From Poriferisphaera corsica (GTDB lineage Bacteria > Planctomycetota > Phycisphaerae > Phycisphaerales > Phycisphaeraceae): a DNA stretch of 64,000 bases. Below, piece by piece: positions 35,733-43,340 of this stretch. The notes below the pieces were generated by a model. That model searched no databases, had not been told where the DNA came from, and saw only the letters and a list, made by a program, of their open reading frames with translations. The DNA is taken from positions 2,278,175 to 2,342,174 of the forward strand of contig NZ_CP036425.1 of NCBI RefSeq assembly GCF_007747445.1, read 5' to 3'. How positions within the stretch are numbered: position 1 is the first letter of the stretch; every line of letters starts with the position of its first letter. A program made the translations under genes and the position numbers.

Positions 35733-37103
35733 ATGGCAACAATTACGATCAAAAACGGACGCGTCATTGACCCCCTCAACCAAGTAGACGAAGTCACTGA
35801 CGTTGTGATTCACAACGGAAGCATAAAAAAAGTCGGAAATGAGCCAAATCCCGCTACCGGCGAGGATTGCATCACCATCGACGCGGGTGGCTGCATCGTC
35901 GCGCCGGGTCTGATTGATGTTCACGTCCACTTCCGCGAGCCGGGTCAGGAAGAGAAAGAAACCATCGCTACCGGCAGCGCCGCAGCCGTCGCAGGCGGCT
36001 TCACCTCGGTCTGCTGCATGCCCAATACACAACCCACACTCGATGACGATGTGCAAGTCGATTTTGTATACCGTCAAGCAGAACGAGCGAATCTCGCGAA
36101 CGTTTACCCAGTTGGTGCTGCGACTAAAGGACGACTAGGCAAAGAGTTATCCGAAATGGGCTTGATGGATCGCGCGGGCGCCGTTGCGTTCTCCGACGAT
36201 GGATGCGCCGTCGCCAACCCTGCGGTGATGAATAAAGTGCTCATGCAAGCGGCCATGCTCGGCAAAGTCTTCATGCAGCACTGTGAGGATCCAGACATGG
36301 GCGGTGGTGCGATGAACGCGGGCGTCACCTCAACGAGATTGGGCCTAAAAGGTTGGCCGCGCGTTGCGGAAGACCTGATTATTCAACGAGATATATTGCT
36401 GAACAAGTACATGGGTTTCAAAGCTCAATGGCATGCTCAGCACATGAGTAGTGCAGGCGGGATCGAGATGATCCGCGAAGCCCGCAAGCAATCGGTCAAC
36501 ATCACTGGCGAAGCCAGCCCGCATCATCTTCTCCTAACTGATGATATGTGCGGCAATTATGACACGAACTTCAAGATGAATCCGCCGCTGCGTGGCAAAG
36601 ACGACATCGCGGCGATCATTGAAGGCATTGTGGACGGGACGATCACGATTCTTGCAACCGACCACGCCCCGCATACACGCGAAGAGAAAGAACTCGAGTT
36701 CGCGGCCGCACCGTATGGCATCATCGGCCTTGAAAACGCCCTCGCCTGCTACGCCAAGGCATTGATTGAGAGTGGTGCGATCGATTGGCCTCAGATGCTG
36801 GCGATGATGACGATCAATGGCGCAAAGCTTGTTGGGTTAGAGAGTAAGGGTCACCTGAGCGAAGGCGCGGACGGTGATGTGGTATTGATTGATCCGGAGA
36901 TGGCTTGGACGATTGATGTGAATAAATTCGCAAGTAAAGGCCGCAACTGCCCGTTTGACGGCTGGGATGTGAAAGGCCAAACGATTGGCACGATCGTCGG
37001 CGGTGAGCTGAAATTACTTCGTGAGGATGAACGTTTGAAGGCCGGCCAGAGTGGCGCGGTGAGCGATCCGCAGCAACTTCTGAATGCCTTTTACAAGAGC
37101 TAA
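35733..37103 (+). CDS. pyrC: Dihydroorotase
   Basis: Zinc amidohydrolase of 456 residues that closes N-carbamoylaspartate to dihydroorotate in pyrimidine synthesis. The metal site DVHVHFREPG has H64 and H66, and the active-site loop reads LATDHAPHT (about 307-315), with SPHHLLLTDD between. The layout is the type I (PyrC-class I, DHOase multifunctional) form. The start ATG 35733 fits the first strand MATITIKNGRVID. No other pyr gene lies nearby. A hairpin terminator follows, with repeat copy B directly attached. Base composition shifts from C-rich at the 5' end to G-rich at the 3' end. Confidence 0.95.
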   Translation: MATITIKNGRVIDPLNQVDEVTDVVIHNGSIKKVGNEPNPATGEDCITIDAGGCIVAPGLIDVHVHFREPGQEEKETIATGSAAAVAGGFTSVCCMPNTQPTLDDDVQVDFVYRQAERANLANVYPVGAATKGRLGKELSEMGLMDRAGAVAFSDDGCAVANPAVMNKVLMQAAMLGKVFMQHCEDPDMGGGAMNAGVTSTRLGLKGWPRVAEDLIIQRDILLNKYMGFKAQWHAQHMSSAGGIEMIREARKQSVNITGEASPHHLLLTDDMCGNYDTNFKMNPPLRGKDDIAAIIEGIVDGTITILATDHAPHTREEKELEFAAAPYGIIGLENALACYAKALIESGAIDWPQMLAMMTINGAKLVGLESKGHLSEGADGDVVLIDPEMAWTIDVNKFASKGRNCPFDGWDVKGQTIGTIVGGELKLLREDERLKAGQSGAVSDPQQLLNAFYKS

Positions 37104-37141
37104 AACACTCTGCTCCGGACTAAGATTAAACTGAAACGATA

Positions 37142-37172
37142 ACACCGCCGGCTTACCAAAGTCGGCGGTGTT
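37142..37172 (+). terminator. Hairpin terminator of pyrC, T-run missing
   Basis: AACACCGCCG (37142-37151) and CGGCGGTGTT (37163-37172) pair perfectly around an 11-nt loop. The expected T-run is absent, and repeat copy B begins at 37174, immediately after the stem. Confidence 0.75.
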
Positions 37173-37173
37173 G

Positions 37174-37328
37174 TGCGCACGATTTTTCGATTTTAGTGAT
37201 TTACCCGTAGGCGTTTTGGTTCACTTTTCGCCAGCTTTGATGCGTTTTCGATCAGATTTGGTCAGAAATGATGAAGAAAATGCGCATTTTGATTCACCAA
37301 AACCGCTGCATTTTCGTTTTTGTGCGCA
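37174..37328 (+). repeat. Interspersed repeat, copy B
   Basis: TGCGCAC (37174-37180), an exact 15-nt spacer and GTGATTTACCCGTA (37196-37209) match copies A and C. GATCAGATTTGGTCAGAAATGATG follows as two related CAGA blocks. A second GTGCGCAC closes the element at 37321-37328, giving a 155-bp unit with the same palindromic octamer at both ends. It fills the spacer between two convergent genes. Confidence 0.78.
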
Positions 37329-37351
37329 CCTAAAAATTATTTCTCACATAA

Positions 37352-37705
37352 TCAGTTTTCAGATGATCCAGATTGTTTTTGCAATCGTGCCAAATGAAGC
37401 TGCGTGATTTGATTGTCGCGATCACGTTTGAGCTGGCTGTTTGCGTTGAACTGCCCGAAGCCAAAGAAGGCACATGCGATCATAAAAGCAATGGATTTGA
37501 TCTGTATGTTGCTACCTAAAAAAAGTGCAGGGATGAAGATCACCCAGATAAAGATCCACCAGAACAGGAAGCGATTATTGATCGTCTTTCGGTTTTTCTC
37601 GTAATTTGAAACGATTGATTCGGTGAGCTTGACCACCTTGGGATCATCATGGGATGCGTAATCACGGATCAGCTTTTCGATATGATCGTTTTCTGCGTCG
37701 AACAT
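37352..37705 (-). CDS. Small membrane protein A of the sigma-factor cluster
   Basis: Protein of 117 residues from ATG 37705, with GGAGG 5 nt upstream. A cytoplasmic helical head (MFDAENDHIEKLIRDYASHD) is followed by two adjacent membrane helices (FLFWWIFIWVIFIPALFLG and IAFMIACAFFGFGQF) and a helical tail. It resembles the next gene in layout (helical head, two helices, tail). It is the third gene downstream of the ECF sigma gene. No family is recognised. A role as a regulator of the sigma factor or of the envelope is possible but not shown. Confidence 0.6.
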   Translation of the reverse strand: MFDAENDHIEKLIRDYASHDDPKVVKLTESIVSNYEKNRKTINNRFLFWWIFIWVIFIPALFLGSNIQIKSIAFMIACAFFGFGQFNANSQLKRDRDNQITQLHLARLQKQSGSSEN

Positions 37706-37798
37706 GCATGCCTCCGGTTGTGTGAGTTCAACACTTAACGCTAATAATTTAGCGTATGCCAGAGGATATTGCAATGCTTATCGCTAATTTTTTAGTTT

Positions 37799-38161
37799 TT
37801 ACTTTTCAAGCTTGCCTGCTAAGTCAGCGATCTGGATTTGGATCAGTTTTAGTTCTTTTTGAACACTCAATTTTGCAATCGTAATGTAGTACCTGATATA
37901 GCCGCCTAATGAGTTCAAGATGATGAGCAAAGCCCATATTTCATTGTAGGTTTTATCTTCGAGGATATATGTTTTGAAAAGAATGGCTGAGATTCCAAAC
38001 AATCCCCAGCCATAGACCCATACACAGATCCAAAAGGTTGTTCGTTTCTTCTGCTTTCTGAATTCATCAAGAACACTCTCGTGCTTCAAATCATCATCGT
38101 CTATCTCAATATCGATTTCATCAGTCATCCAACGTTTCAATTTGGATTCATGTTCCTGCAT
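37799..38161 (-). CDS. Small membrane protein B, possible anti-sigma partner
   Basis: Protein of 120 residues whose ATG (38161) lies 1 nt after the sigma-factor stop, with GGAAC upstream, so translation is coupled. The cytoplasmic head (about 1-45, MQEHESKLKRWMTDEIDIE) is acidic. Two membrane helices follow (FWICVWVYGWGLFGISAIL and EIWALLIILNSLGGYI), and the tail LQIQIADLAGKLEK-like sequence is helical. A small membrane protein directly behind an ECF sigma gene is often its anti-sigma factor. No zinc anti-sigma motif (HxxxCxxC) is seen, so this is only positional inference. Confidence 0.62.
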   Translation of the reverse strand: MQEHESKLKRWMTDEIDIEIDDDDLKHESVLDEFRKQKKRTTFWICVWVYGWGLFGISAILFKTYILEDKTYNEIWALLIILNSLGGYIRYYITIAKLSVQKELKLIQIQIADLAGKLEK

Positions 38162-38162
38162 G

Positions 38163-38708
38163 CTAGTTCCTTTCAAACTGGTGTTTGAACTTGTTTCTGG
38201 CGTGATAGAGGCGAGATTTTGCGGTTCCCGGTGGAATGTTCAATGATTTGGCTATCTCATGGATAGACATTTCATGAACATATTTCATGATGAGGATAGC
38301 CCGCGATGGGCCATCGAGCTGCTGCATGATTTCATCAAAAAATTCGCTCTCGGTTTGTCGTCCACGTTTTGCCTGAGAGGTATTAGTTTGTGTTTGGTGT
38401 TGCGTGATGTGTTGCTGGTATGTCTCTTCTTTTCGCCAATGGTCGCGGCAATTGTTATTGAGTATGCGCAGAACCCAAGGTCGAAAACGATTGATTTCCT
38501 GCAGGGATGTAATTTTTTTGATGACGGTGACCCACGTTTCCTGCACGATGTCATGCGCGAGGTGTTCGTTACGGGTGACCTTGAATGCGTATTGAAGAAG
38601 TTGCTTGTGCCAGCGTTTGATGAGTTGGGACATTGAATCCCTGCAGCCTTGTTGAGCTTTGATGATGAGCAGCTCATCGACGAGGTTTTGCCGGAATTTC
38701 CTGGACAT
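38163..38708 (-). CDS. ECF-type RNA polymerase sigma factor
   Basis: Sigma-70 family protein of 181 residues with region 2 (about 15-85, LIKRWHKQLLQYAFKVTRN then DIVQETWVTVIKKI) and region 4 (about 120-175, LDGPSRAILIMKYVHEMS, then IHEIAKSLNIPPGTAKSR). It would direct RNA polymerase to a limited regulon, perhaps including its own cluster. The linker is Gln- and Thr-rich. The downstream gene for a small membrane protein overlaps closely and may encode its anti-sigma factor. I could not identify the cognate promoter motif. Confidence 0.92.
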   Translation of the reverse strand: MSRKFRQNLVDELLIIKAQQGCRDSMSQLIKRWHKQLLQYAFKVTRNEHLAHDIVQETWVTVIKKITSLQEINRFRPWVLRILNNNCRDHWRKEETYQQHITQHQTQTNTSQAKRGRQTESEFFDEIMQQLDGPSRAILIMKYVHEMSIHEIAKSLNIPPGTAKSRLYHARNKFKHQFERN

Positions 38709-38749
38709 GACAACTAAGAGACGGGTGTGATGCGATCGTGGTTCAATAT

Positions 38750-39745
38750 TTATTCGATATCAAAGTGATTTGGCAAAGGATTGACCTTATTCGTCGCAAA
38801 ATCAATCTCGCTGGATCGCATCCGAATCCAAGGCTCGGAAAAACCTTGTTTCTCGATGATCACAGTTTCATGCAAAATTGGTTTGTCCTCGCGATCTTCG
38901 ATGACCAGCTTTCTGTATGACCTCTCCTCGCCTGGATCTGAGCTATCCTCAATATCTCGCGCTGATGCGTTGTACAACCATTCTAAATTTGCCGCATTAT
39001 AAATTTTATAGTTTTGCGAAAGTACACCAAAACCTAAATCCCAGATTGCGGTAACAATGAGTAACGTATGCTCGGCTTTGGGTAATGGACGGATTTGTAA
39101 TTTAGTAATCGCGTTTGTTTTAACGGATTTAATCAATTTCATGTCGACATCAAATAGAGCGACAACCCCAGTACCATTTGGATCAGACGTCGACCTGCTT
39201 ACGATGTAGAATTTCTGATCGTTCTCAACAAAGGAATATCCTTCTGATTCAAAGCCTGAACCTGTCAGTTTTTGACTTAAATCTAGCTTGGTAATGAGTA
39301 TGTCTATCTGTTTCTGAGACACGGCTTCTGGTCGATAAAGATAAGGGCTTTGCTTTGCCTGTGCTAGTAATTGACTGATAAGAATATCCCGATCAGCGTT
39401 TGTCTGATCATAAATCTGAAATGCGATAGGTACATGAGATAAATCGGAAAGAAGTGCTGCCCATAAATCTCGTATACACAGGTCATCATCGTACTGATCA
39501 TAACCTTGATCCGATTCGAGCGCATCTATCAGCAGCCATGCAACTTCTAGATTCTGACTGTAATCTTTTGGTATAAAGCCAAATTGCGGTTCAAAATGTT
39601 CAACAAAAATTATGGGCGACATCACCTGATAAAATTGCCCGATTTCCCGGTTATAGTCTTCTGTGGTAAGCTCAGCAGCGTATGTTGATGTAAACAAAAA
39701 AGGTAACAAGAAAGCAAAGACCAAGGTTTGTTTGAGTTGATTCAT
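38750..39745 (-). CDS. Secreted protein of unknown function
   Basis: Protein of 331 residues from ATG 39745, with GGGG upstream and a signal peptide (QLKQTLVFAFLLPFLFTSTYA). The mature part starts with a helical region (about 25-110) and continues into strands (FYIVSRSTSDPNGTGVVALF, TLLIVTAIWDLGFGVLSQNY). No family is recognised. It lies upstream of the ECF sigma gene on the same strand, 42 nt apart, so it may be an envelope component linked to that regulator. Confidence 0.6.
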   Translation of the reverse strand: MNQLKQTLVFAFLLPFLFTSTYAAELTTEDYNREIGQFYQVMSPIIFVEHFEPQFGFIPKDYSQNLEVAWLLIDALESDQGYDQYDDDLCIRDLWAALLSDLSHVPIAFQIYDQTNADRDILISQLLAQAKQSPYLYRPEAVSQKQIDILITKLDLSQKLTGSGFESEGYSFVENDQKFYIVSRSTSDPNGTGVVALFDVDMKLIKSVKTNAITKLQIRPLPKAEHTLLIVTAIWDLGFGVLSQNYKIYNAANLEWLYNASARDIEDSSDPGEERSYRKLVIEDREDKPILHETVIIEKQGFSEPWIRMRSSEIDFATNKVNPLPNHFDIE

Positions 39746-39802
39746 TAGATACCCCAAATCATTTACTTTAAAATTACTTTTTATGTGCATACCGGATAAC
39801 AC

Positions 39803-39835
39803 AAAAAAGCCCACACACATCGTATGGGCTTTTAG
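39803..39835 (-). terminator. Terminator of hpnH
   Basis: AAAAGCCCA (39805-39813) and TGGGCTTTT (39825-39833) pair perfectly with an 11-nt loop. The T-run on the minus strand comes from the A-run ending at 39808. It lies 20 nt after the hpnH stop. Confidence 0.85.
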
Positions 39836-39852
39836 TTAAATTATGAAGTGTT

Positions 39853-41094
39853 TTATGCCGACTGCTTGGATTTGAGATCCTCGGCACTGACTTTTTTACC
39901 GTTGACTTCAATACCGAGTTGGACGACGTGGCTCATCGGGCCGTGAAGTTTTTGGGTTTCAGCTTCTAACTGTTGCTTAGCCTTCTGAGATGGGTACTTA
40001 TTAAATACCATTGCCTTAATCGTGGCGAACATCCCCATCGGCGAAGCAAAGGTATGGTCGACGGCTGAAGGTTCGTAGCCGCAGTGAACCATGCACTGTT
40101 GGCAGTTGGTATTGCCGGAGGCGCGGCCGTAGCTGTCCCAGTCGGTTGTCTCCATCAATTCCTTAAAGGATTCGACGTAGCCATCTTGGATCAGGTAGCA
40201 AGGCTTTTGCCAACCGAAGATCGAGAAGGTTGGGTTGCCCCAAGGGGTGCATTCGTAGTCGCGTTTACCCATGAGGTATTCGAGGAAGAGTGGGGACTGG
40301 TTGAACTTCCAGCGTTTTTTGCGGTTTGAGAGAAGCGTTTCGAATGCGTCAGTCGTATTCTGACGTTCTCGAAGGAATGAGGCTTGGTCGGGTGCTTTAG
40401 GATAAGCGTAGCCGGGTGAAACCATCATGCCTTCAACGCCGACGTCCATCATCTCGTCAAAGAAGCGACGGGTGGAGTTGGGGTCAAAGTTGTCGAAAAG
40501 GGTGGTATTGGTGGTGACACGGAACCCCATCTCGACGGCAAGCTTGATGCCAGCGTGAGCTTTTTGATAAGTGCCTTCACGGCAGACGGCGAAGTCGTGG
40601 TGCTCTTCCTGGCCGTCCATGTGGACAGAAAAAGTGAGGTACTTGGAGGGCTTGATGCGGCCTTCTTTGAGTTTCTTTTCGAGGAGGATGGCGTTGGTGC
40701 AGAGGTAGATGTATTTGCGTCGAGCGATGAGGCCTTCGATGATTTCTTCGATATTGGGGTGAAGGAAGGGTTCGCCGCCGGGGATGGAGACCATGGGGGC
40801 GCCGCATTCATCGACAGCTTTGAAGCATTGTTCGGGGGTCAGCTCACGCTTGAGGATATGCGCGGGGTATTGGATCTTACCACAGCCTGCGCATGCGAGG
40901 TTGCAGCGGAACAGTGGCTCGAGCATGAGGACGAGGGGGTACTTCCTGTTGCCTTTGAGGCGGTTTTTGAGGACATAGGTTGCGACAGTCCACATTTGCG
41001 AGATCGGTACGCCCATAGTGTTGTAATCCTTTTCAGGGAGATGCAGCGGCACGGGATTGCGTGGTGATTCGCTGCGGGGGTTGATACCATCCAT
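39853..41094 (-). CDS. hpnH: Adenosyl-hopene transferase (radical SAM)
   Basis: Radical SAM enzyme of 413 residues that joins the adenosyl group of SAM to diploptene, the first step of extended (C35) hopanoids. The cluster motif CNLACAGC (C64, C68, C71 from this start) lies in the strongly conserved LEPLFRCNLACAGCGKIQY; PGGEPFLHP follows. The C-terminus has a Cys-rich region CQQCMVHCGYEPSAVD near residue 350. ATG 41094 is used; a GTG at 41103 is possible. No squalene-hopene cyclase or other hpn gene is in the window, so its partner genes must lie elsewhere. A terminator follows. Confidence 0.94.
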   Translation of the reverse strand: MDGINPRSESPRNPVPLHLPEKDYNTMGVPISQMWTVATYVLKNRLKGNRKYPLVLMLEPLFRCNLACAGCGKIQYPAHILKRELTPEQCFKAVDECGAPMVSIPGGEPFLHPNIEEIIEGLIARRKYIYLCTNAILLEKKLKEGRIKPSKYLTFSVHMDGQEEHHDFAVCREGTYQKAHAGIKLAVEMGFRVTTNTTLFDNFDPNSTRRFFDEMMDVGVEGMMVSPGYAYPKAPDQASFLRERQNTTDAFETLLSNRKKRWKFNQSPLFLEYLMGKRDYECTPWGNPTFSIFGWQKPCYLIQDGYVESFKELMETTDWDSYGRASGNTNCQQCMVHCGYEPSAVDHTFASPMGMFATIKAMVFNKYPSQKAKQQLEAETQKLHGPMSHVVQLGIEVNGKKVSAEDLKSKQSA

Positions 41095-41360
41095 GTAGCC
41101 CACATGTTAGCAATTGCCGAGGGAATAGCGTAGGGGGCAATGACCAGTTGTGGCAAATCAGCGTTTTAGTTTAATCGCGTGCGATTGAAGCTGCAAAGGT
41201 TTTGAAAGTCTTTTGTGGTATGTGAGTTAGCCCAATTTTCGTACGTTTTACGAATGTACCTAGAGCGTTGAGCAATGGGTCGTTCGCTGTAATCAGCCAT
41301 TAAACAGGCTGACTGCTGATCACCCACTTTCAGGGTGTACCGGGAAAACACGAAATTGGT

Positions 41361-42095
41361 CTATAGCGGACACTGCTTGGGGATGCCGGGAAGGCGGGGA
41401 TAGTCCTTGGGGGTGGGGCTTTCTTTAAGAACCGAAACCACGACGAGGTTGTTGTCGAAGGATTCGGGGTATGCGTCGAAGATGAATAACTCGCCAGCTC
41501 CGAGGATGGAAAGTGCGTCAGAGGCGACAGCTAATTCCTGTTCAACGGCTGGACCCTTCATCGCCAACATGCGGCCCCCCACTTTGAGAAGGGGGAAAGA
41601 ATATTCGAGAACCTCGGAAATTTTGCCAATGGCGCGGGAGACAGCGAGATCATATTGGGCACGGTGCTGCTTCTCTTGGCCGAGGGTTTCGGCACGGTTT
41701 TGGATGGATTGGCAGTTATTGAGTTCGAGGGTGGTGATCGCTTGATTGTGGAAGTCGACTTTCTTGCCGGTCGCATCGAGGAGTGTGATGTTGAGATCAG
41801 GGCGAGCGATGGCGAGGGGGATGCCGGGGAGTCCGCCGCCTGAGCCGATGTCGATGACTCGTGAGCCTGCTTCGACGTTTTCGAGGCCTGGAAGGAGAGT
41901 GAGTGAATCAATGATCATGCGTGACCAAGCAGCGTCACGGTCGCGGATGGCGGTGAGGTTCATGCGGGTGTTCGCATCAAGGAGCATATCGAGGAATTGA
42001 GCGAGCTGAGTCAGCTCGGACTCGTCGATTGAGATTTCAAGGCGAGCGAGGTCGTCACGGACAAATTGTGGGATGTTTGAAGAAGATTCAGTCAT
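41361..42095 (-). CDS. rsmG: 16S rRNA (guanine527-N7)-methyltransferase RsmG
   Basis: SAM-dependent methyltransferase of 244 residues that modifies G527 of 16S rRNA; its loss gives low-level streptomycin resistance in many bacteria. The SAM-binding motif reads DIGSGGGLPGIPLAIARP (about 76-93), followed by LLDATGKKVDF and the AVSRAIGKISEV region. Length is normal. It is the third gene behind mrdA and rodA, 45 nt after rodA, an unusual partner set. No strong ribosome site precedes ATG 42095. Confidence 0.94.
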   Translation of the reverse strand: MTESSSNIPQFVRDDLARLEISIDESELTQLAQFLDMLLDANTRMNLTAIRDRDAAWSRMIIDSLTLLPGLENVEAGSRVIDIGSGGGLPGIPLAIARPDLNITLLDATGKKVDFHNQAITTLELNNCQSIQNRAETLGQEKQHRAQYDLAVSRAIGKISEVLEYSFPLLKVGGRMLAMKGPAVEQELAVASDALSILGAGELFIFDAYPESFDNNLVVVSVLKESPTPKDYPRLPGIPKQCPL

Positions 42096-42140
42096 GCGGG
42101 GAATTGTAGCAGGAATAGAGCCATAGAGGGCTGGATAGAA

Positions 42141-43340
42141 TTACTGGTAGATCGCATCGGCGTTGTCGTATTCGAAGGATGGGCGGGCGAGGATGGCATT
42201 GGGGCGGGCGGCGAAATTTACGATCAGCCCGGTGATGATGAAGAGTGAGAGAACTGAGGAGCCGCCGTAGGAGATGAATGGGAGGGTGATGCCGGTGATG
42301 GGGAGCAAGCCGAGGCACATGCCGATATTGACTGTTGCCTGAGTAAAGATCATGGCGGCGAATCCGACGCAGGATAGCCTGACAAACGGGTCTTTGGATC
42401 GAGCTGCGACGAGCAGAGCCGAGCTGATGAAGACAAAATACAGGCCAAGGATGGCAAAGATGCCGCAGAACCCCCAACGGTTTACAAGCACAGGGAAGAT
42501 CATGTCGTTGTGCGGCTCGGGGATGCGTGAATACTTAATGATCGTCTGAGATTCTTCCTTTTGGTTCCCAAAGAAACCTGCTTGTGCGATCAGACGCATA
42601 CCGGTTGCTTGCTGGAAAGCATCGTCCTTATTTGCGGTCATATCGCCTTGCGCGAGCGAAAAGACCGATCGAATTCGGACTTGCTGGTGCGGCTTTAGCA
42701 GCTGCATGTTTTCTGGAGCAAGCAATGTAATGGCAACGACGATCACGATCGCCATGACACCTAGTGCAACTAACGAGAACAGATGCCGCAGTTTTGCACC
42801 GGCGGCAACAAGCATAGCGAACAAGGTTGGTGCAAAGAGTAATGCTGTTCCGAGGTCAGGCTGCTTGAGGATCAAGACCAGTGGCACAAACATCAAAAGA
42901 AATGGCGTGAACAATCCTAAAAATGTTCGATATGAATTGCGATAGCGTAGATAACGGGCCAAGCCAAGCACATATAGAATCTTTACAAACTCGGCAGGCT
43001 GCAGCCCCATTCCTGGTAATGAAATCCATGACCTCGCGCCATTGATCGGCCTCACCAACGGCACACCCGGTATCAATAAATATACGAGTGATAATACCGA
43101 CACCACCAATAGCGGATACGAAGCTAATCCCATCCATCTTGGATGCGGCACCATCACGATAAGCATCGTGATCATCGCAATCGGCAGCCAAATATGAGTT
43201 TGCTTCCACGCGTATAACGGCTTGACCGTGTCAATCGCGTATGATCCAAAAATCGTCAACAACACCGCAGCAAAAAGCGTGAACCAAGCTGGTGAAGGCT
43301 TGAACAAAGCTCGCAAGTTATCAAACAATGCGTCGGTCAA
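42141..43340 (-). CDS. rodA: Rod-shape SEDS glycosyltransferase RodA/FtsW family
   Basis: Polytopic peptidoglycan polymerase of 399 residues. Family landmarks are GARSWISLPGMGLQPAEFVK (about 110-130), KQPDLGTALLF (about 166) and the C-terminal FISYGGSSVLSLF (about 365). It pairs with the transpeptidase encoded just upstream to build side-wall peptidoglycan. The start is a TTG at 43340 that overlaps the mrdA stop (TTGA) and has a G-run 5 nt upstream, so translation is coupled. Reading strand composition, the 3' half is G-rich and the 5' half C-rich on the same strand, an abrupt change inside one gene. Confidence 0.92.
   Translation of the reverse strand: MTDALFDNLRALFKPSPAWFTLFAAVLLTIFGSYAIDTVKPLYAWKQTHIWLPIAMITMLIVMVPHPRWMGLASYPLLVVSVLSLVYLLIPGVPLVRPINGARSWISLPGMGLQPAEFVKILYVLGLARYLRYRNSYRTFLGLFTPFLLMFVPLVLILKQPDLGTALLFAPTLFAMLVAAGAKLRHLFSLVALGVMAIVIVVAITLLAPENMQLLKPHQQVRIRSVFSLAQGDMTANKDDAFQQATGMRLIAQAGFFGNQKEESQTIIKYSRIPEPHNDMIFPVLVNRWGFCGIFAILGLYFVFISSALLVAARSKDPFVRLSCVGFAAMIFTQATVNIGMCLGLLPITGITLPFISYGGSSVLSLFIITGLIVNFAARPNAILARPSFEYDNADAIYQ

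Noticed and set aside
41166-41351. 61-codon minus-strand frame between rsmG and hpnH
   Set aside because: It starts at GTG without a ribosome site. The basic, polar sequence is plausible but unsupported; it stays uncertain and unlisted.
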